Shown one piece after another: positions 11,101-22,747 of a DNA stretch of 64,000 nt (within the stretch, counting starts at the first letter, position 1; the number at the start of each line of letters is the position of its first letter). The notes below the pieces were generated by a model. The model was not told the origin of the DNA and ran no database searches. It saw only the letters and a list, made by a program, of their open reading frames with translations. Source of the stretch: Clytia hemisphaerica (lineage: Eukaryota > Cnidaria > Hydrozoa > Leptothecata > Clytiidae). Location of the stretch: NCBI GenBank assembly GCA_902728285.1, contig CACVBU010000743.1, positions 2,108,410 through 2,172,409 on the forward strand, in the 5' to 3' direction. Made by a program: the position numbers and the translations under genes.

Positions 11101-13062
11101 TGGGACGGTTTTAGTGGGATAAAGTGGACAAAAATATGCCTCTTTGGCAATTGGCGGCAACGGTCAAAAAGGTGTATATAAATGCTGATGCACTTTTTGA
11201 TTTTTTGGATAATGGGCTGGGAGCTTCTTTGAAGGTGAGTCAACACAGTATGAAAAAATTAGAGAGGCCCAGCTGGCACACAACGTTGTTTCAACGTTTA
11301 TCTAACGTTATATGGACGTTGTGAACGTCAAATAAACGTTGAAACAACGTTTGTGCCAGCTTGGGGGGGGGTGAAAGAGCCTCTAACAGGTTTTTACTTA
11401 CGTGTTGTGTTGGCGTGATGCTTTAGTTGTTGTTGTTTTTTAGACTAATTTTTCGATATTTTTTGCGTGATGAAAATAGATTTTAGCAATTTTAGCAAAA
11501 AAATTACCACCATAGAGCCTCGTGAAGTTTGAGGACAAAATAGAACCGACTGTTCACAAATGTCGCCTTCTTTCAGGTCAAAATAATGAACTTTGAAATA
11601 GAGGGCTGAGTGAATTGAATTTCAATGTTAACAAAAATCAGATTTCTGTTAAAAAATTCTATGCCACTACTTGTCAGAATCGTACCTAGACGGGTTCTCG
11701 TTTACCGTTATCAATTTTTCTAATTACTTTTTAGGATCTCTAGAGCTGCCTGGATCAGGGATCGCCAAATCTCTTTACGAAGACAGGTATGGATTTATGA
11801 CGAATATTTTTGTCTTTTCTATTGACTCAATCAAACTAATTTTTATTAAATACGTGAAGGATGTTTTTTACCTTTCAAAGTCTTTCTAAAGGTTTAAAAG
11901 TCGAATTAGCCTCTCTAAGGATCAGGATTTCCCTAATTGAGCCTCATAATAGTATAAAATCGTCTCTTTAAGGTTCACCTTTTCTCAAAAATTTAGTCTC
12001 TCAAAGGATCGCTTCTCGGAGGTCCATTTCGCACATACCTGACATTCTCAAACATCCCCAGATGATGACCTAGAAACTTCATGTTTTTTTATTCAGTAAA
12101 CAGTCAGTTTTTTATTTTATTGTCATTAAAAGGGGTTAATGTGAGTCAGCCCCCCCCCCCCCACCAAAGAAATATTTTTGTCTTATTCGACTTGGTTCTT
12201 TGATTGAATTCCATTCCTTTTCAGCGAATCACAAAATATTCCATTTGTGGTTTGTTTGGTCTTTTGTAACCATGGTGACTCCAGGAAAGAACTTCGTGTA
12301 GCAATGCAGCATCTTCAACAATATTTGAATTTAGAATGGGCACTAGGTATACATGACAGTTTTCGTAATTTTTTCCCTGATTTGGTTTTATCCGCTAGAT
12401 TTAAAGTTCGTTCGTTTTAAGCGTGTACTCCTTTTTTATCACGTAGAAACCACCCTCGACGTCTAGTAGATGTACGCTGATATGGTTTACACATATCAAC
12501 AATTAATACGTAACATATCGTTCTGCAAAAAGTGTACACGCTTAAGTGGATAGACCTAAGTTCTGTTGGAACGGAAAAATATAATTTCCCCTAGATCTCT
12601 TGGACATATTTTTCGTCATTGGAAGGAAAAGATTTCCCTAGCCAAATATCATTAGCTAATTATCGATTATATTTTAAGTACTTTAAGTACTTTTTTATAT
12701 CTTGAAAAATCCCAAAATCAATAATCAAAAATCTCCCTCAAAATATTTTATAAACACTACAGCCGACTCTCATTTATTCGAACCTCTACTATTCGAATCT
12801 TTCTATAATTCGAACTAAAATATTGGTTTCCTCAGCTAGAAACTCGTATAAGATATTTCTATATTTCGAATCTTTCTCTTATTCGAAGACAATCTTTAGT
12901 CCCTTGAAGATTGAATTAGAGACTGTTAACTGTATTACCATGGATGAAATCAAATTTTTTTAAGCGACGTTATCTTTTCTTCTTCGTAATAAAGGGGAGC
13001 TATCGGAACCATCACATTGGAAAATACAAAGCGCTTATGATAATGAGTTGATGATTTTCTGA
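8163..13062 (+). CDS. PSMG2: Proteasome assembly chaperone 2 (8 exons)
   Basis: Exons: 8163-8231, 8594-8750, 9114-9172, 9875-9996, 10842-10945, 11735-11786, 12225-12346, 12995-13062. All introns are GT-AG and every phase joins, giving 250 residues, close to the usual 260 or so. Diagnostic segments in order are WNGFHLIL|PSVSISNVGQLAVD (N-terminal beta-alpha start), FRQRLLAWIERC, KKVTILSSVSS, the SSPFRFLCN segment that matches STPFRYL of the vertebrate protein, LELPGSGIAKSLYED (IPGGGITKTLYDE in vertebrates), IPFVVCLVFCNHGDS and the terminal PSHWKIQSAYD. PSMG2 dimerises with PSMG1 and scaffolds alpha-ring assembly of the 20S proteasome. The exon-1 donor (GTCTGT) is weak but the protein match across it is clear. 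Introns 4, 5 and 7 carry short transposons. The C-terminus is a little shorter than in vertebrates. Confidence 0.9.
10338..10474. mobile_element. Palindromic MITE in PSMG2 intron 4
   Basis: Starts TATGCACCATTGCAATGTCT and ends with a diverged inverted copy (AGAAGACATCGCAGTGGTGC). The centre holds GTGACGTATTG and TTTTACGTCAC in inverted arrangement. The same family occurs at 57030-57142 in a dynein intron. Confidence 0.75.
10563..10712. mobile_element. pogo/Tc1-mariner-type MITE, TA target
   Basis: Flanked by TA on both sides (10561-10562, 10713-10714). Left end CAGTGGAAACTCCACATCTC; right end inverted and diverged (AAAGAGACTCTACTG). CAGT termini with a TA duplication are typical of pogo/mariner MITEs. 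It lies in PSMG2 intron 4. Confidence 0.7.
10977..11174. mobile_element. 198-bp TA-flanked MITE in PSMG2 intron 5
   Basis: TA (10975-10976 and 11175-11176) flanks ends reading CACCTTTTCGACC and GGTCAAAAAGGTG. The inverted similarity runs about 70 bases per side, through GCCGCCAATTGCC and the ATAAAG(C/T)GGA phrase. The two arms can fold into a near-complete hairpin. It supplies the chance reading frame at 11124-11324, which is not an exon. Confidence 0.8.
11268..11364. mobile_element. AACGTT palindromic MITE, copy 1
   Basis: Near-perfect 97-bp palindrome from CCCAGCTGGCACACAACG to the inverted GCCAGCTTGG end, with AACGTTGAAACAACGTT arms. It sits in PSMG2 intron 5. Other copies are at 51767-51859 and 54273-54372. 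Confidence 0.85.
12150..12162 (+). repeat. C homopolymer
   Basis: A run of 13 C in PSMG2 intron 6, just upstream of exon 7. It is a likely site of length variation or assembly error. Confidence 0.8.
12760..12932. mobile_element. pogo-type MITE in PSMG2 intron 7
   Basis: TA-flanked element with left end CAGCCGACTCTCATTTATTC and inverted right end AATTAGAGACTGTTAACTG. The interior repeats ATTCGAA words. It belongs to the same loose family as copies at 20785, 26573 and 63061. Confidence 0.65.
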
Positions 13063-13076
13063 TCAGATGGAATTAG

Positions 13077-13082
13077 AATAAA
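13077..13082 (+). terminator. Candidate PSMG2 polyadenylation signal
   Basis: AATAAA begins 15 bases after the TGA stop of PSMG2. This is close but workable; no better-placed hexamer was seen nearby. Confidence 0.4.
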
Positions 13083-15370
13083 CTGCAATGCAAAGAAAGG
13101 AAATTTGACAAAACATTGACTTCATAAAGTCTATATATTTGGGTACACCAGGCACCACTAGAGACTTTAATTATATCGGATGTCATAAATGAAACAATTA
13201 AACTATTCTTTATGAAGACAATCCATGATAAATGAAAATTTGACTCATGTAACAGAATTTATATGATTGTGTCGTGCAGAAAATAACCTGCAGGCCGTCA
13301 TATTGATCATATAATACGGTGGAATACCTGAAGACCTTTAAGCTACATCACACCCCAGAAGTGGTAAGGACACATCTCATGTAACATTTTTCGTTATTTT
13401 GGACCAAACATTTTGAAGAAAATTGTTTTTTTTAAATATTGTTTGATGATAATCAATTTATTTCACTTAGTTGATAAAAATAAAAATGAAAATAAAAATG
13501 GCTCCTATCATACGAATAGTACCCGTCATTTGCTATTTTTCAAGTCTAAAAAAGGAAAATGATTTACACTTTCGCGATTTGTGAAGAATCAAGCGAATAC
13601 ACATAAAGTTGAAGCTTGCGATAATTAATTACCTTGATTTACGCGAGGATTTCATTTGGTGATTTTTGCAGGTTTTTTCCAAAAATTTTTCCAAAAATTT
13701 GTGAAATTTAATGCTCGCGAATATTTTGAAACTGAAAGAAATTAGTTGAAAAAGGGACCGATTCGCAAAAATTCATCCACTTCAAAGGTATTGTTTGACA
13801 GGAAGACTTAATTACAAATTTAAGCGATCTTTTTAAGCAGTTCTCCAATCTCTAAACTCAAATAACTGTTCGAGGACTATAACTTTGGGGAGGGAGTTTT
13901 TTTACTTCCAAAGTTTCAAAAATCGGAAATTTCTATAATGATGGTCTCTCCATGGACATATAGCCTCTCTAAGGTTCGAAAACTCACGATTTTTAGGAAA
14001 TTCTTTTTAAGTTTCAAGAGCAAATTCTAAAAGAGTCCGTTTTTCTAAGGGTAGGAAATTTTTCGAAAATGGAATTTTCTCTTTAAATGGGGGCTTTTTC
14101 ACTATAACTTGGTCTCTTAGGGTCGGCTTTGGGAAGTTCCCTTCCTCACGTACCCCCTCATCTAACAGCCCTAGTACCCCCGGGGGACTATAACAATAGC
14201 AAGGTTAAGTTGTTGATTAGTAAGTCACACCTTATCGCTCTTCATTTTTTCCTGATAATTTAAAATCTTTCCTTATTTTAATCTTTCGCTAAAGGTGGTA
14301 AACGAGTTTTTTGACGAGCTTTCGGTTATTATTTCATAACATTTTTAGGTCCCTCTGACTCATACATATTTTTTATAAGAAATAGTAAGTTTTTGTTGTG
14401 GCACTTTGACCCTTAAATCGTTCTTATCATATTCTTATTTTTTGGGCAAAGTAAGTTTTTTTAGCTTATTTTTATTAAAATACACTGAACTTGCTTAAAA
14501 ATTCCTCAATTCTAGGTTCAGCATGTCTGTTAACTTGTTCATTATTTTTGCGTTTTCGAGCCTTATTGTTCTTATAAAATTTGAATAGTTTAAATCAGGC
14601 TGTTCAAAGAGTTTCGGGTATTATCTTTTTTTTCGATACAATTAAAAGTAATTAAAACGAATGCTCAAAAATAATATTCGAATGTTTTTGAATGAGACAC
14701 ATAATGAGCAAAAGATCTTATTATAAAATTGTTGTTCGGTTTTCCCAGTTTGACCAGCGTTGTTGGCATGGTGAAACTTTGGTCCGTCATATTGTTATTA
14801 GTGTAATCTCATGGTACCAAAGCTTTTGTAATTTCTCTCCTAGATTTTGTAGTTTCCTGCAAAAGTGAAATTTACTTCGTTTGGAAATTCATCACCTTTC
14901 AATCTCTTACCAACTTCGAAGGCATAAGTAAATGGAATATTATCCAATTAAAACTCGATTCGCGTTTCTATGACCTCTTTTTAAAGTTTCAGATTGATTT
15001 AGTGTTAAATTGACATCTTTCAGAATTGTTAGAATTTCAATCAACCCTGAGATTAACCAGGAAACCCATATGCTTGTTTTCGTGAAATTCTGGATAAATT
15101 ACCCTCGGTCAAATTTCGAAATGTTATTCTAAAAAAAAATTCAAAATTGACCTCGGGAAATTTATCCCAAATTTCCCTCGTAACCATGAAATTACTAGTA
15201 CTAATATTCTTTTTAAAGTTATTCACAAGAAATAGGTTATATTAGCTGTTATTTTTCATTTCTTTAGTGTATGAGGTTTGTCCATCCTCCAATTCTTTCT
15301 TTCGACTCTGAGAACATGCTTTTGACGACCGAAATGGATCGGTGTCCAATTTGGATTTGTAAAAACGAAT
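13083..15370. other. Intergenic AT-rich DNA
   Basis: About 2.3 kb with no recognisable exon. It contains TTCGCGA-type words near 13570-13770 resembling the CGCGAAA elements further right, a small CCCCCGGGGG patch near 14177, and TTCTTAT-rich DNA (14340-14590) that may be a degenerate copy of the dispersed GTTCTTAT family. Nothing else is supported. Confidence 0.4.
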
Positions 15371-18320
15371 AAGGAGAAAACCCAAACAAAAAACCAACAA
15401 AAGCCAAACCACAAAAAAACAAAAACTACAACAAAAAAAAACAACCACACCAAAAAAACAACCAACAAAAAAAAAAAACCAAAAACCAAAACACACAAAC
15501 CACACAAAAACCCCACAACAAAAAAAAAACCAAAAAAGCCCACACACCCAAACCAAACAAAACAACCAAAACGCACAAACCCCAAAACAAAAACAAACCA
15601 ACAAACCACCAAACCCAAACCAAACAAACCACAAAAAAAAACAAAAAAAAACCCACAAAACAACCAAAACAAAAAACAAAAAAAACACAAAAACAACAAA
15701 ACAAAAAAAAACAACAACAAAACAAACAAAAAACAAACCCAACAAAAAACAAAACAAACCACAAACACAAGAGACCAAAACAAACAAACAAACCAACAAA
15801 ACCACAACCACAACAAAACCCACACACAACCCAAAAACCCAACCACAAAAACAAAACAAAAAAACAACACAAAAAAACCAACAAAACAAACCAACAGCAA
15901 CACAACAAACCCACACAAAAAAAACAAACACAAACAACAACCACCCAAAGAAAAACACAAGAAACCCCACCACCACACAACAAAAAACCAACAACAACAC
16001 AACACACAAAACAACACACAAACCAAACCAAAAACAGAACCAAACCACAAAAACAAAAAAACCAAACACCCAAAAACAACAACACAAAAAAAACACAACA
16101 CAAACCACAACAAAACCACAAAAACAAGAAACACAAAAAAAAAACACCAAACCAAACAAAACAAACCAAAAAACCAAAAACAAAAACCACAAAAAAAACA
16201 AAAAAAAAAACCAAAACACCCCAACCAACAAAACAACAAACAACAAAACAACCCCCCCAACAAACAAAAACAGACAAAAAAGAACATCGAAACCAACCAA
16301 CCAACACCAAACAAACCACCAAACAACACAAAAAACAACAAAAAAAACACCAAAACAAAAAAAACAAAACCAAAAAACAAACCAACACCAAAAACACAAA
16401 AAAAAGAAAACCCAAACAAACACAAACAAAAACACAAAAAAAAAACACAAAAACACACAACAAAAAAAAAAAACCACAAACAACACAACCCACAAAACAA
16501 AAACAAAACCAAAAGCCCCCACCCAACACAAAAACAACAAACAAAAACAACAAAAACCCACAAAACAAAAACAAAAAAAAAACAACCAACCAAACACACA
16601 AAACCCCACAAGAAAAAGACAAAAACACACAAAAAAAAAAAAAAAAACCAAAAAAAAACCACCCCAAACAAAAACACAACCAAACACCACCCCAAACCCA
16701 ACCAACAACAAAAACAAACAAAAAACACACACAACCACACCACCAAAACAAAAAACACCAAAAACAAACACCACAAAAAACAACAAACAAAAAAAACACA
16801 CAACAAAAAAAAAACCAAAACAAAAAAAAAAACAAAAAACAACACACAAACACAAAAGCCACAAAAAAAGCAACAAAACAAAACAAAACACACAAAACAA
16901 CCAAAAAACAAAAAAAAACCCAAACAACACAAACCCAACCAAAAAAAACCACAAAACCACAAAAACCAAAAAAAAAAACAACACAAAACAAAAACAACAC
17001 CAAAAAAACAAAAAACAAAAAAAACACAAAACACACCCCAAAAACCACAACAAAAACAAACCAAAAAGCGCACAAAAACAAAAAACAAAACAAACAAAAA
17101 ACAAACAAAAAAAACACAACACACACAACAAACAAAACCCAAACACCCCAAACAAAAACAAACACCAAAAACAACAAACCAAACAACCAACAAAAAAACA
17201 CGACAAAAAAAAAACAAAACACAAAAACAAACACAACCAAAACCACCAAAAAAAACACACCACACAACACACAAGAAACCACACACCAACCAACCCCACA
17301 ACACCACCCACACAAAAACAAAAACACCAAACCCCAAAACAAAAACCAAAACCAAAACACCCCACACATAAAAAGCACAAAAAACAAAACAAACAAACAA
17401 AAAAACACACAACACCCCAAACACAAAAACCACACAAAAAAACAACACCAAAACAAACAAAACACAACCCCCAAAACAAAAAACACCCCCCACACAACCA
17501 ACACCAACAAAACCCAACAAACCAAAACACAAAAACCAAAACAACACAACCCAACAAAAAAACCCCCACAAAAAAACAACAAAAAAAACCCAACAAAACA
17601 ACACAACACAAAAACACACAACACACAACAACACAAAACCCAACCAAAAAAACACAACACCACACCCCACCCAAAACCAACCCAACACACACCACACCAA
17701 AAACCCAAACAAAAAAAAAAACAAACACAAAAACCAAAAACCCAACCCCCCCAACCACAACCACAAAAAAAACACACCAAAAGAACAAACCCCACACACC
17801 CCCAACCAACCCGAAAAAACAAAAAAACAAACCACACCAAAACACCCCCCCCCCACCAAACACAAAAACACCCAAACAAACCACAAACCCAAAACCAACA
17901 CCACCAACACACAAACCAACCACCACCACAAACCACAAAAAAAGCCAACACAAAACCCACCAACAAACAACCAAAAACCAAACCCCCCCCACAACCCAAA
18001 AAAACAAAACAAAAACACAAAACCAAGAAGAAAAACACCCCACCAAAAAAACAGACACCAAAAAAAAAAACACCCACATACCACAAACCAAACACAACAA
18101 CACAAACACCACCAAAAACACACAAAAAAACAAAACAAAAAAACAAAACCACCAAAAACCACACACAAACAACACCCAACACACCCCAAAAAAAACACAA
18201 AAGAACAAAAAAAAAACCACAAAACACCAAAAAACACCCCCAAAAACCAAACAAAACCCACCACACACAAAACACAACCAAACACAAAACAAAATAAAAC
18301 ACAAAACAAACACAAAAAAC
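15371..18320. repeat. A/C-only block of about 2.95 kb (G/T-only on the other strand)
   Basis: For almost 3 kb the + strand is made of A and C, with only four T seen (16287, 17369, 18079, 18295) and a few tens of scattered G. It is not a tandem repeat: A-runs of one to about fourteen and C-runs of one to nine follow each other irregularly. Both borders are abrupt, passing into ordinary four-letter sequence within about 20 bases. Because the minus strand almost lacks A, it can hardly contain stop codons, which gives three overlapping spurious frames of about 1000 codons. It may be a true low-complexity tract or a base-calling artefact. Confidence 0.95.
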
Positions 18321-18375
18321 GGGAAGAAAAATGCAAGGTGAATGGAAAATGGTCTTTTCTCAATAGATGGAATCG

Positions 18376-18495
18376 CCAAGTTGTCAAATTTGCGCTTTTA
18401 CGCAAGAACATTTCAAATCACGCAATTCTACAAACCGCTAAGAGGCCTCTGCAGAATTATGTCTAAGAGAAATCTCGAGTTTAACACGCGACTTA
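18376..18495 (+). repeat. Dispersed repeat, copy 1 (pair with 21235-21352)
   Basis: Shares long words with 21235-21352: GTTGTCAAA, TTCACGCAAGAA-like sequence, AATCACGCAAT, AAACCGCTAAGAGGCCTC and ATTATGTC-AAGAGAAA. Both copies are in the same orientation. The family is not identified. Confidence 0.75.
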
Positions 18496-19984
18496 GATTG
18501 TTAACAGCTCTAAAACTATTAGGAATTTTACTAGTTCGGCTAAAGAAAATGAGTTGAGTAAATTAATTTCATACCGAAAGTTTCAATCTTCAGTGGTCTT
18601 TTGAACACCCTATGGTTTGACCATTTCAAAAGTTCTGTGTTTTGTGGATGACACAGAATTCTTGTGTTTCCTTAGATTGCTCCACTTCCGTCGCTAAATC
18701 CTCATATGGCGTCTTCTGTAATATCAATGCTTTCAGCAGATATCTTTGCAGTGTGTATGAATTTTAAATTTTCAGAATGGATAGTGTTTCAGGGTGTTTT
18801 TTTCACCAGGGACGATTTTTCGCCGGTTTTTCCGGATCTTCTGTGATGGAGGTGTCTGGCATAATGTATCAATAAGCAATAAGCAAGAGAGAATGTATTT
18901 TTTTCTGATTATTGTTTTTTTTGATAATTATTTAATAAAAAATTATAGGGTTGCAATGATCTATACAAAATATTTACAAAATAATTAAATATAAGAATTA
19001 ACAATATATTTTGAGCATGTAGATGACAAAAATACTAAAAAGGTTTATTTGGGTGTTTTCAAATTCTAACTTGTGCCTTATTAAGAGGAACTCCTCTGAT
19101 AAAACTTTTGCGTGCATTTTGGTTGTTTTTTTCTCTTTCCAACTCTCATGACAAAGAACGTGGCGAAAATGGCGTGGGAAAAAGGGCGGATGAGATTTAG
19201 CTATTAAATAACATAAGACCTCGTGGCTCTCGTTGCTTAACGAGCTTCAGAAACGGAAGAATGCCTACGTTTGAATTTCTAAATAACTTGCTTTATCTAA
19301 TTTTTTTTTGTAAGACTATATGTTAAGATTTTTAAAAGAAGTTTTGGATGAGGATCGACTGTTCTCACTTTGAGTCTCAAATTGTTCTCAGGTCCTGTAT
19401 TTCAGGGCAATACTGAGGCATTTTAGGCTGCACTCGTTGAGTCTGAGCAGTTATACCAGACTCAGCGTTGTCCTTATATTTCGACATTCTAAGATTCTCT
19501 TTGTTCCTGTAAAATTGGTCTTATATAAACAGTGTTATTACTGTCTTGAAATGGCAGAAGTTTTTATGATACTGTAAGGCTACACCCATAATATTTTCCT
19601 AGACGGCTGTATTGTAATCTTATATTTCGTTGCAAGCTTATGAGAAATTGCAAAATGTTGACTGTCGATTCTTTGATTTTTTGCATGCGAAGACATATTT
19701 ACAAACAAACATCATAAAAAATTACTCAATAATTGTCTGATTATATTACACTATGTACAAGTTAGTTTATTTACTTGATGAGAGAGAAGTATGAAGGTCG
19801 ACAATATCGCATGTCATTGTGTGTTAAAACGAAAGTTGGCTCTCCCAGAAATCAAATAATTTATCCAAATACAAGGTCATAATAAAACAGTGTTAAAGTG
19901 CAAAATTCGTATTAAATTTCAGGGCATTGTTTCCTTTTATAATATATTTTGATAACGTTTTTTATGAGAACAAGTTTTTGAAGC

Positions 19985-20205
19985 TTTCGGATGCTCTTAA
20001 CTTTTTGAGAATTTGAAGCTTAAAATTGTTTTTAACATGTTCTTATTTTTACCATTTTGTGAGTATTTTGTCAATTTTTCTAAGAAATTGAGTGTTTTAG
20101 AGTCCACAAAGTCTTACAATGTTCTTAACATTTTGACCATCGAAGCCTTATGTTTTTTTATGTATAGTTTGTTCTTACAAAAAAAACGTGTACATCGATT
20201 CCAGT
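19985..20205 (+). repeat. GTTCTTAT dispersed repeat, copy 1
   Basis: Recognised by the ordered words TTCGGATG(C/T)TCTTAA, ATGTTCTTATTTT, CCATTTTGTGAGTATTTT, TTTAGAGTCC-CAAAG and TTCTTACAAAAAAAACGTGT. Further copies: 23290-23480 (inverted), 51585-51755 (inverted, partial), 58545-58780. The ends carry GTACAC / GTGTAC, suggesting short inverted termini. Confidence 0.65.
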
Positions 20206-20479
20206 CAAGCTGTGACTGAGATCAAAAAACAGATTTCACAATATTTTATTTTACCGATAATATTAGAATTAGACTTCTTGTATGTCATTAGATAAGACCA
20301 GAATTATTCTCCCAACTCAACAATAAAGTCCAAATCTCATCGCATACAAATACCATTATTTTCTGGACGCGCACCATTATTTACAAAAGGGTATCCCCTC
20401 GTATAGCTTTCTACCCTGGTGCCAGGTCATTGTGAACAATATCCCATAATCCTCTGCTTGTATTGCACACCAGTTCATA

Positions 20480-20730
20480 TTACATCGAGGTATTTTTCTT
20501 GCCAAGTTTGCTGCTATTTTTATTCAAGTAGGTACTATTGCCAGTGGACGAGTTAAGGGATCCTCCTCGAGTGCTTGAAGTGGAGTTGTTTGTTTTGGTA
20601 TTTCGATTATTTGTATTGCTTGTATACTTCTTGTTCAAATCGTCCCCCATTTTGGCTAAAGATTGACCGATACTTTTGACAGCCAAGTTGCTGTTTAGAC
20701 CTGTCTTCATTTTGTGTTCTTGTAGTATAC
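20480..20730 (-). CDS. Candidate terminal exon, Ser/Asn/Thr-rich protein
   Basis: On the minus strand a reading frame enters through a good acceptor (CTATTCACAG at the high-coordinate end) and runs about 83 codons to TAA. It starts ILQEHKMKTGLNSNLAVKSI, continues GQSLAKMGDDLNKKY, and ends in a low-complexity Asn/Ser/Thr/Gly tail. An internal ATG at 20710 could also be a start. I do not recognise the family and found no upstream exon. The helical-looking head followed by a polar tail resembles the end of a coiled-coil protein. It may be real or chance. Confidence 0.35.
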
Positions 20731-20784
20731 CTGTGAATAGACATGAAGTTTTTTAGACGAGAAAACGTGGATTGGATCTCAGTA

Positions 20785-20923
20785 CAGTTGACTCTCTCTC
20801 TAATCCGACCAAAAATCTTATTCGAATTAGAGAAAGATTCGAATTGCAGGGGCTAGTTTAAACATTTATAGCATTTTCGAAAAGATTCAAATAATAGTGA
20901 TTCGATTTAGAGAGAGTTCTCAG
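20785..20923. mobile_element. pogo-type MITE
   Basis: TA-flanked, with left end CAGTTGACTCTCTCTCTAAT and inverted right end TTAGAGAGAGTTCTCAG. Internal ATTCGAA words match the family at 12760 and 63061. Confidence 0.65.
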
Positions 20924-21234
20924 TATTTCAATACTATCCTGACGAGTTTCCAATAACATGAAAAGAGTATTTTATCATGCCATATGCATCTTTTAGCTCT
21001 ATTACAAACACGAAAATCGCCAAAATTTTCTCATAACTGTATATTTGTCGACTAAAATAGCAGTATTTTGACCCGCAGCAGACCCCTATACTTCCTATAC
21101 AGAAACTATAAAAACCTTTTCGTTAGAGATAAATGAGTACTGTAGAAAGGCCTAATAAAACAGCCGAAATCACGCATAGCGCCGTGTTTTTGGCCTAATC
21201 ATGCGTAACACGCTGAGATTCACATCATCACGCT

Positions 21235-21352
21235 GAGTTGTCAAAGTCACGCCTTCACGCAAGAAAATTTCCAATCACGCAATCGTTTAAACCGCTAAGA
21301 GGCCTCAACAATATTATGTCGAAGAGAAAGCACCAGTTTTACACACGACTTC
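21235..21352 (+). repeat. Dispersed repeat, copy 2 (pair with 18376-18495)
   Basis: Homologous to 18376-18495. The preceding 80 bases here repeat the word CACGC several times and may be part of the same element. Confidence 0.7.
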
Positions 21353-22249
21353 GCACGATTTCTCATTTCTTTGTCAGTCTATCAAATAACCATAAAAACA
21401 AAATACTATATATTTAAAAACCAAAAATCTTTATTTCAACTAGTTTATCCTCTTATCATTCCTCGTAACAAAGATGGCTGACGAAACTTTATCATTTCAT
21501 TTCGATAAAAATCACGTGCACATCAATCAAAAGGCTGACATTAATAACTACTTTCCTGTCAGTACAATGTTTATTTCATCTTTTCACGGAAACTGCTTTT
21601 AGAGGAACATCATTAAGTTAAAGCGGATTTCGTTTTCGATTTATAGTTTCTAGTTCATTTATAGTTTTTTTTACAATTCACCTATCAACCCTAGAGAAGG
21701 TTGTGCTAGAGTTTATCAGAAAAGTCGTTAAATTTATTTTCTTACATATACAGACGTAAGTTTTCGTACTGACAGTCTAACTCTGTCCCTTTATGTTTAA
21801 GTAGTTGATTGTTAAATTGAGGAGCTGAGTTAGCATTTGCTAGAAGAATGATACAAATTTGGTTTTATTCATCCTACCTAAAGCCACCCTTGTCTCCCAA
21901 CTTTCAATGGAGCTGCCTTATTATAAACGTTCCTTTCAAGGAATTCGTGATAGCTTTGATGGGACCTCTTCATTTCACTATTGTGCTTACGTAGGTTATT
22001 CGTGTGAAATCATAAAAACAAACCTTTGTCAAAGACCCACTGCGAGCCCAGCCCCACTGGAAAATTTCACCAAAATTCTGTGGTAAATATACCCTACAAT
22101 TTCAGCCCCATCGGTAGATTGACTTAGATTTTATCCCCATTTGAAATCTACTGCAAAAATATTGCACCCCAAAACCATTCCCACTGGATATTCCAGGCTT
22201 ATTGGGACAATAGACTTTCTATTCCCATTGGAATACTCTTACATTCCAA

Positions 22250-22530
22250 ATAAACGGGGGGGGGGGGTCGAATAAATGGGGGGGGGTTGGAAAATTTTAT
22301 AGATTTTAATAAACGGGGGGGGCCTAATTGCCGGTGGGGGGTTGGAAATTTTTACTTCTGAAACCCAAAAATAAGGTAAAAATAGGCTAAAATCAGGCTA
22401 TTTAGAGCAAAATAAGGGGCCTTCTCTCTGACAGCTGAAAATATTCTTAGAGATTAATAAACGGGGGGTCCTAATAAGGTCCGGGGGGGGGTTGGGTTGG
22501 AAAATTTTCGAAAAATTAACAAGCGGGGGG
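22250..22530 (+). repeat. Tandem-like G-run repeat
   Basis: Five or more units of the form AATAAACGGGGG(n) and GGGGGTTGGAAA-TTTT follow each other with runs of 6 to 14 G. They could form G-quadruplexes on the + strand. Homopolymer lengths should be treated as uncertain. Confidence 0.7.
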
Positions 22531-22605
22531 GCCCTAAGAGTACCCCTGCTGTGGGAAAGATGTTCCACCGGGGCTGTGAGACAGTGGTGTATAAAAAGTG
22601 GCATT

Positions 22606-22747
22606 AGCTGGAGTTTTTACAAGATACTTCACTAATTGGTCATTTAAAGTGATAGAGATGACGCGTTCTTTAGAAAAAGTAATAAGATTCTTTTATTACA
22701 TCTTGACGACCAACCAAATCAAATAAGAGCTTGTAAAAACTCCAGCT
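22606..22747. mobile_element. 142-bp inverted-repeat element
   Basis: Ends AGCTGGAGTTTTTACAAG and CTTGTAAAAACTCCAGCT are perfect inverted copies (18 bases). Partial relatives occur at about 32655-32695 (inverted) and 40896-40925. Confidence 0.75.

Larger units (their letters stand above)
18321..20479. other. Intergenic DNA right of the A/C block
   Basis: No exon recognised. Contents: a repeat copy at 18376-18495 shared with 21235-21352, AT-rich DNA, and one copy of the GTTCTTAT family (about 19985-20200). The rest shows nothing I can name. Confidence 0.45.

Noticed and set aside
11124-11324. Reading frame suggesting an extra PSMG2 exon
   Set aside because: Exon 5 joins exon 6 in phase and matches the family without it; the frame starts inside the 10977-11174 MITE.
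15242-18411. Three overlapping minus-strand frames of about 960-1050 codons rich in Phe, Val, Cys, Gly, Leu and Trp
   Set aside because: All three frames are open because G/T-only DNA has almost no A and every stop codon contains A. Composition follows from the two-letter DNA; no protein family.
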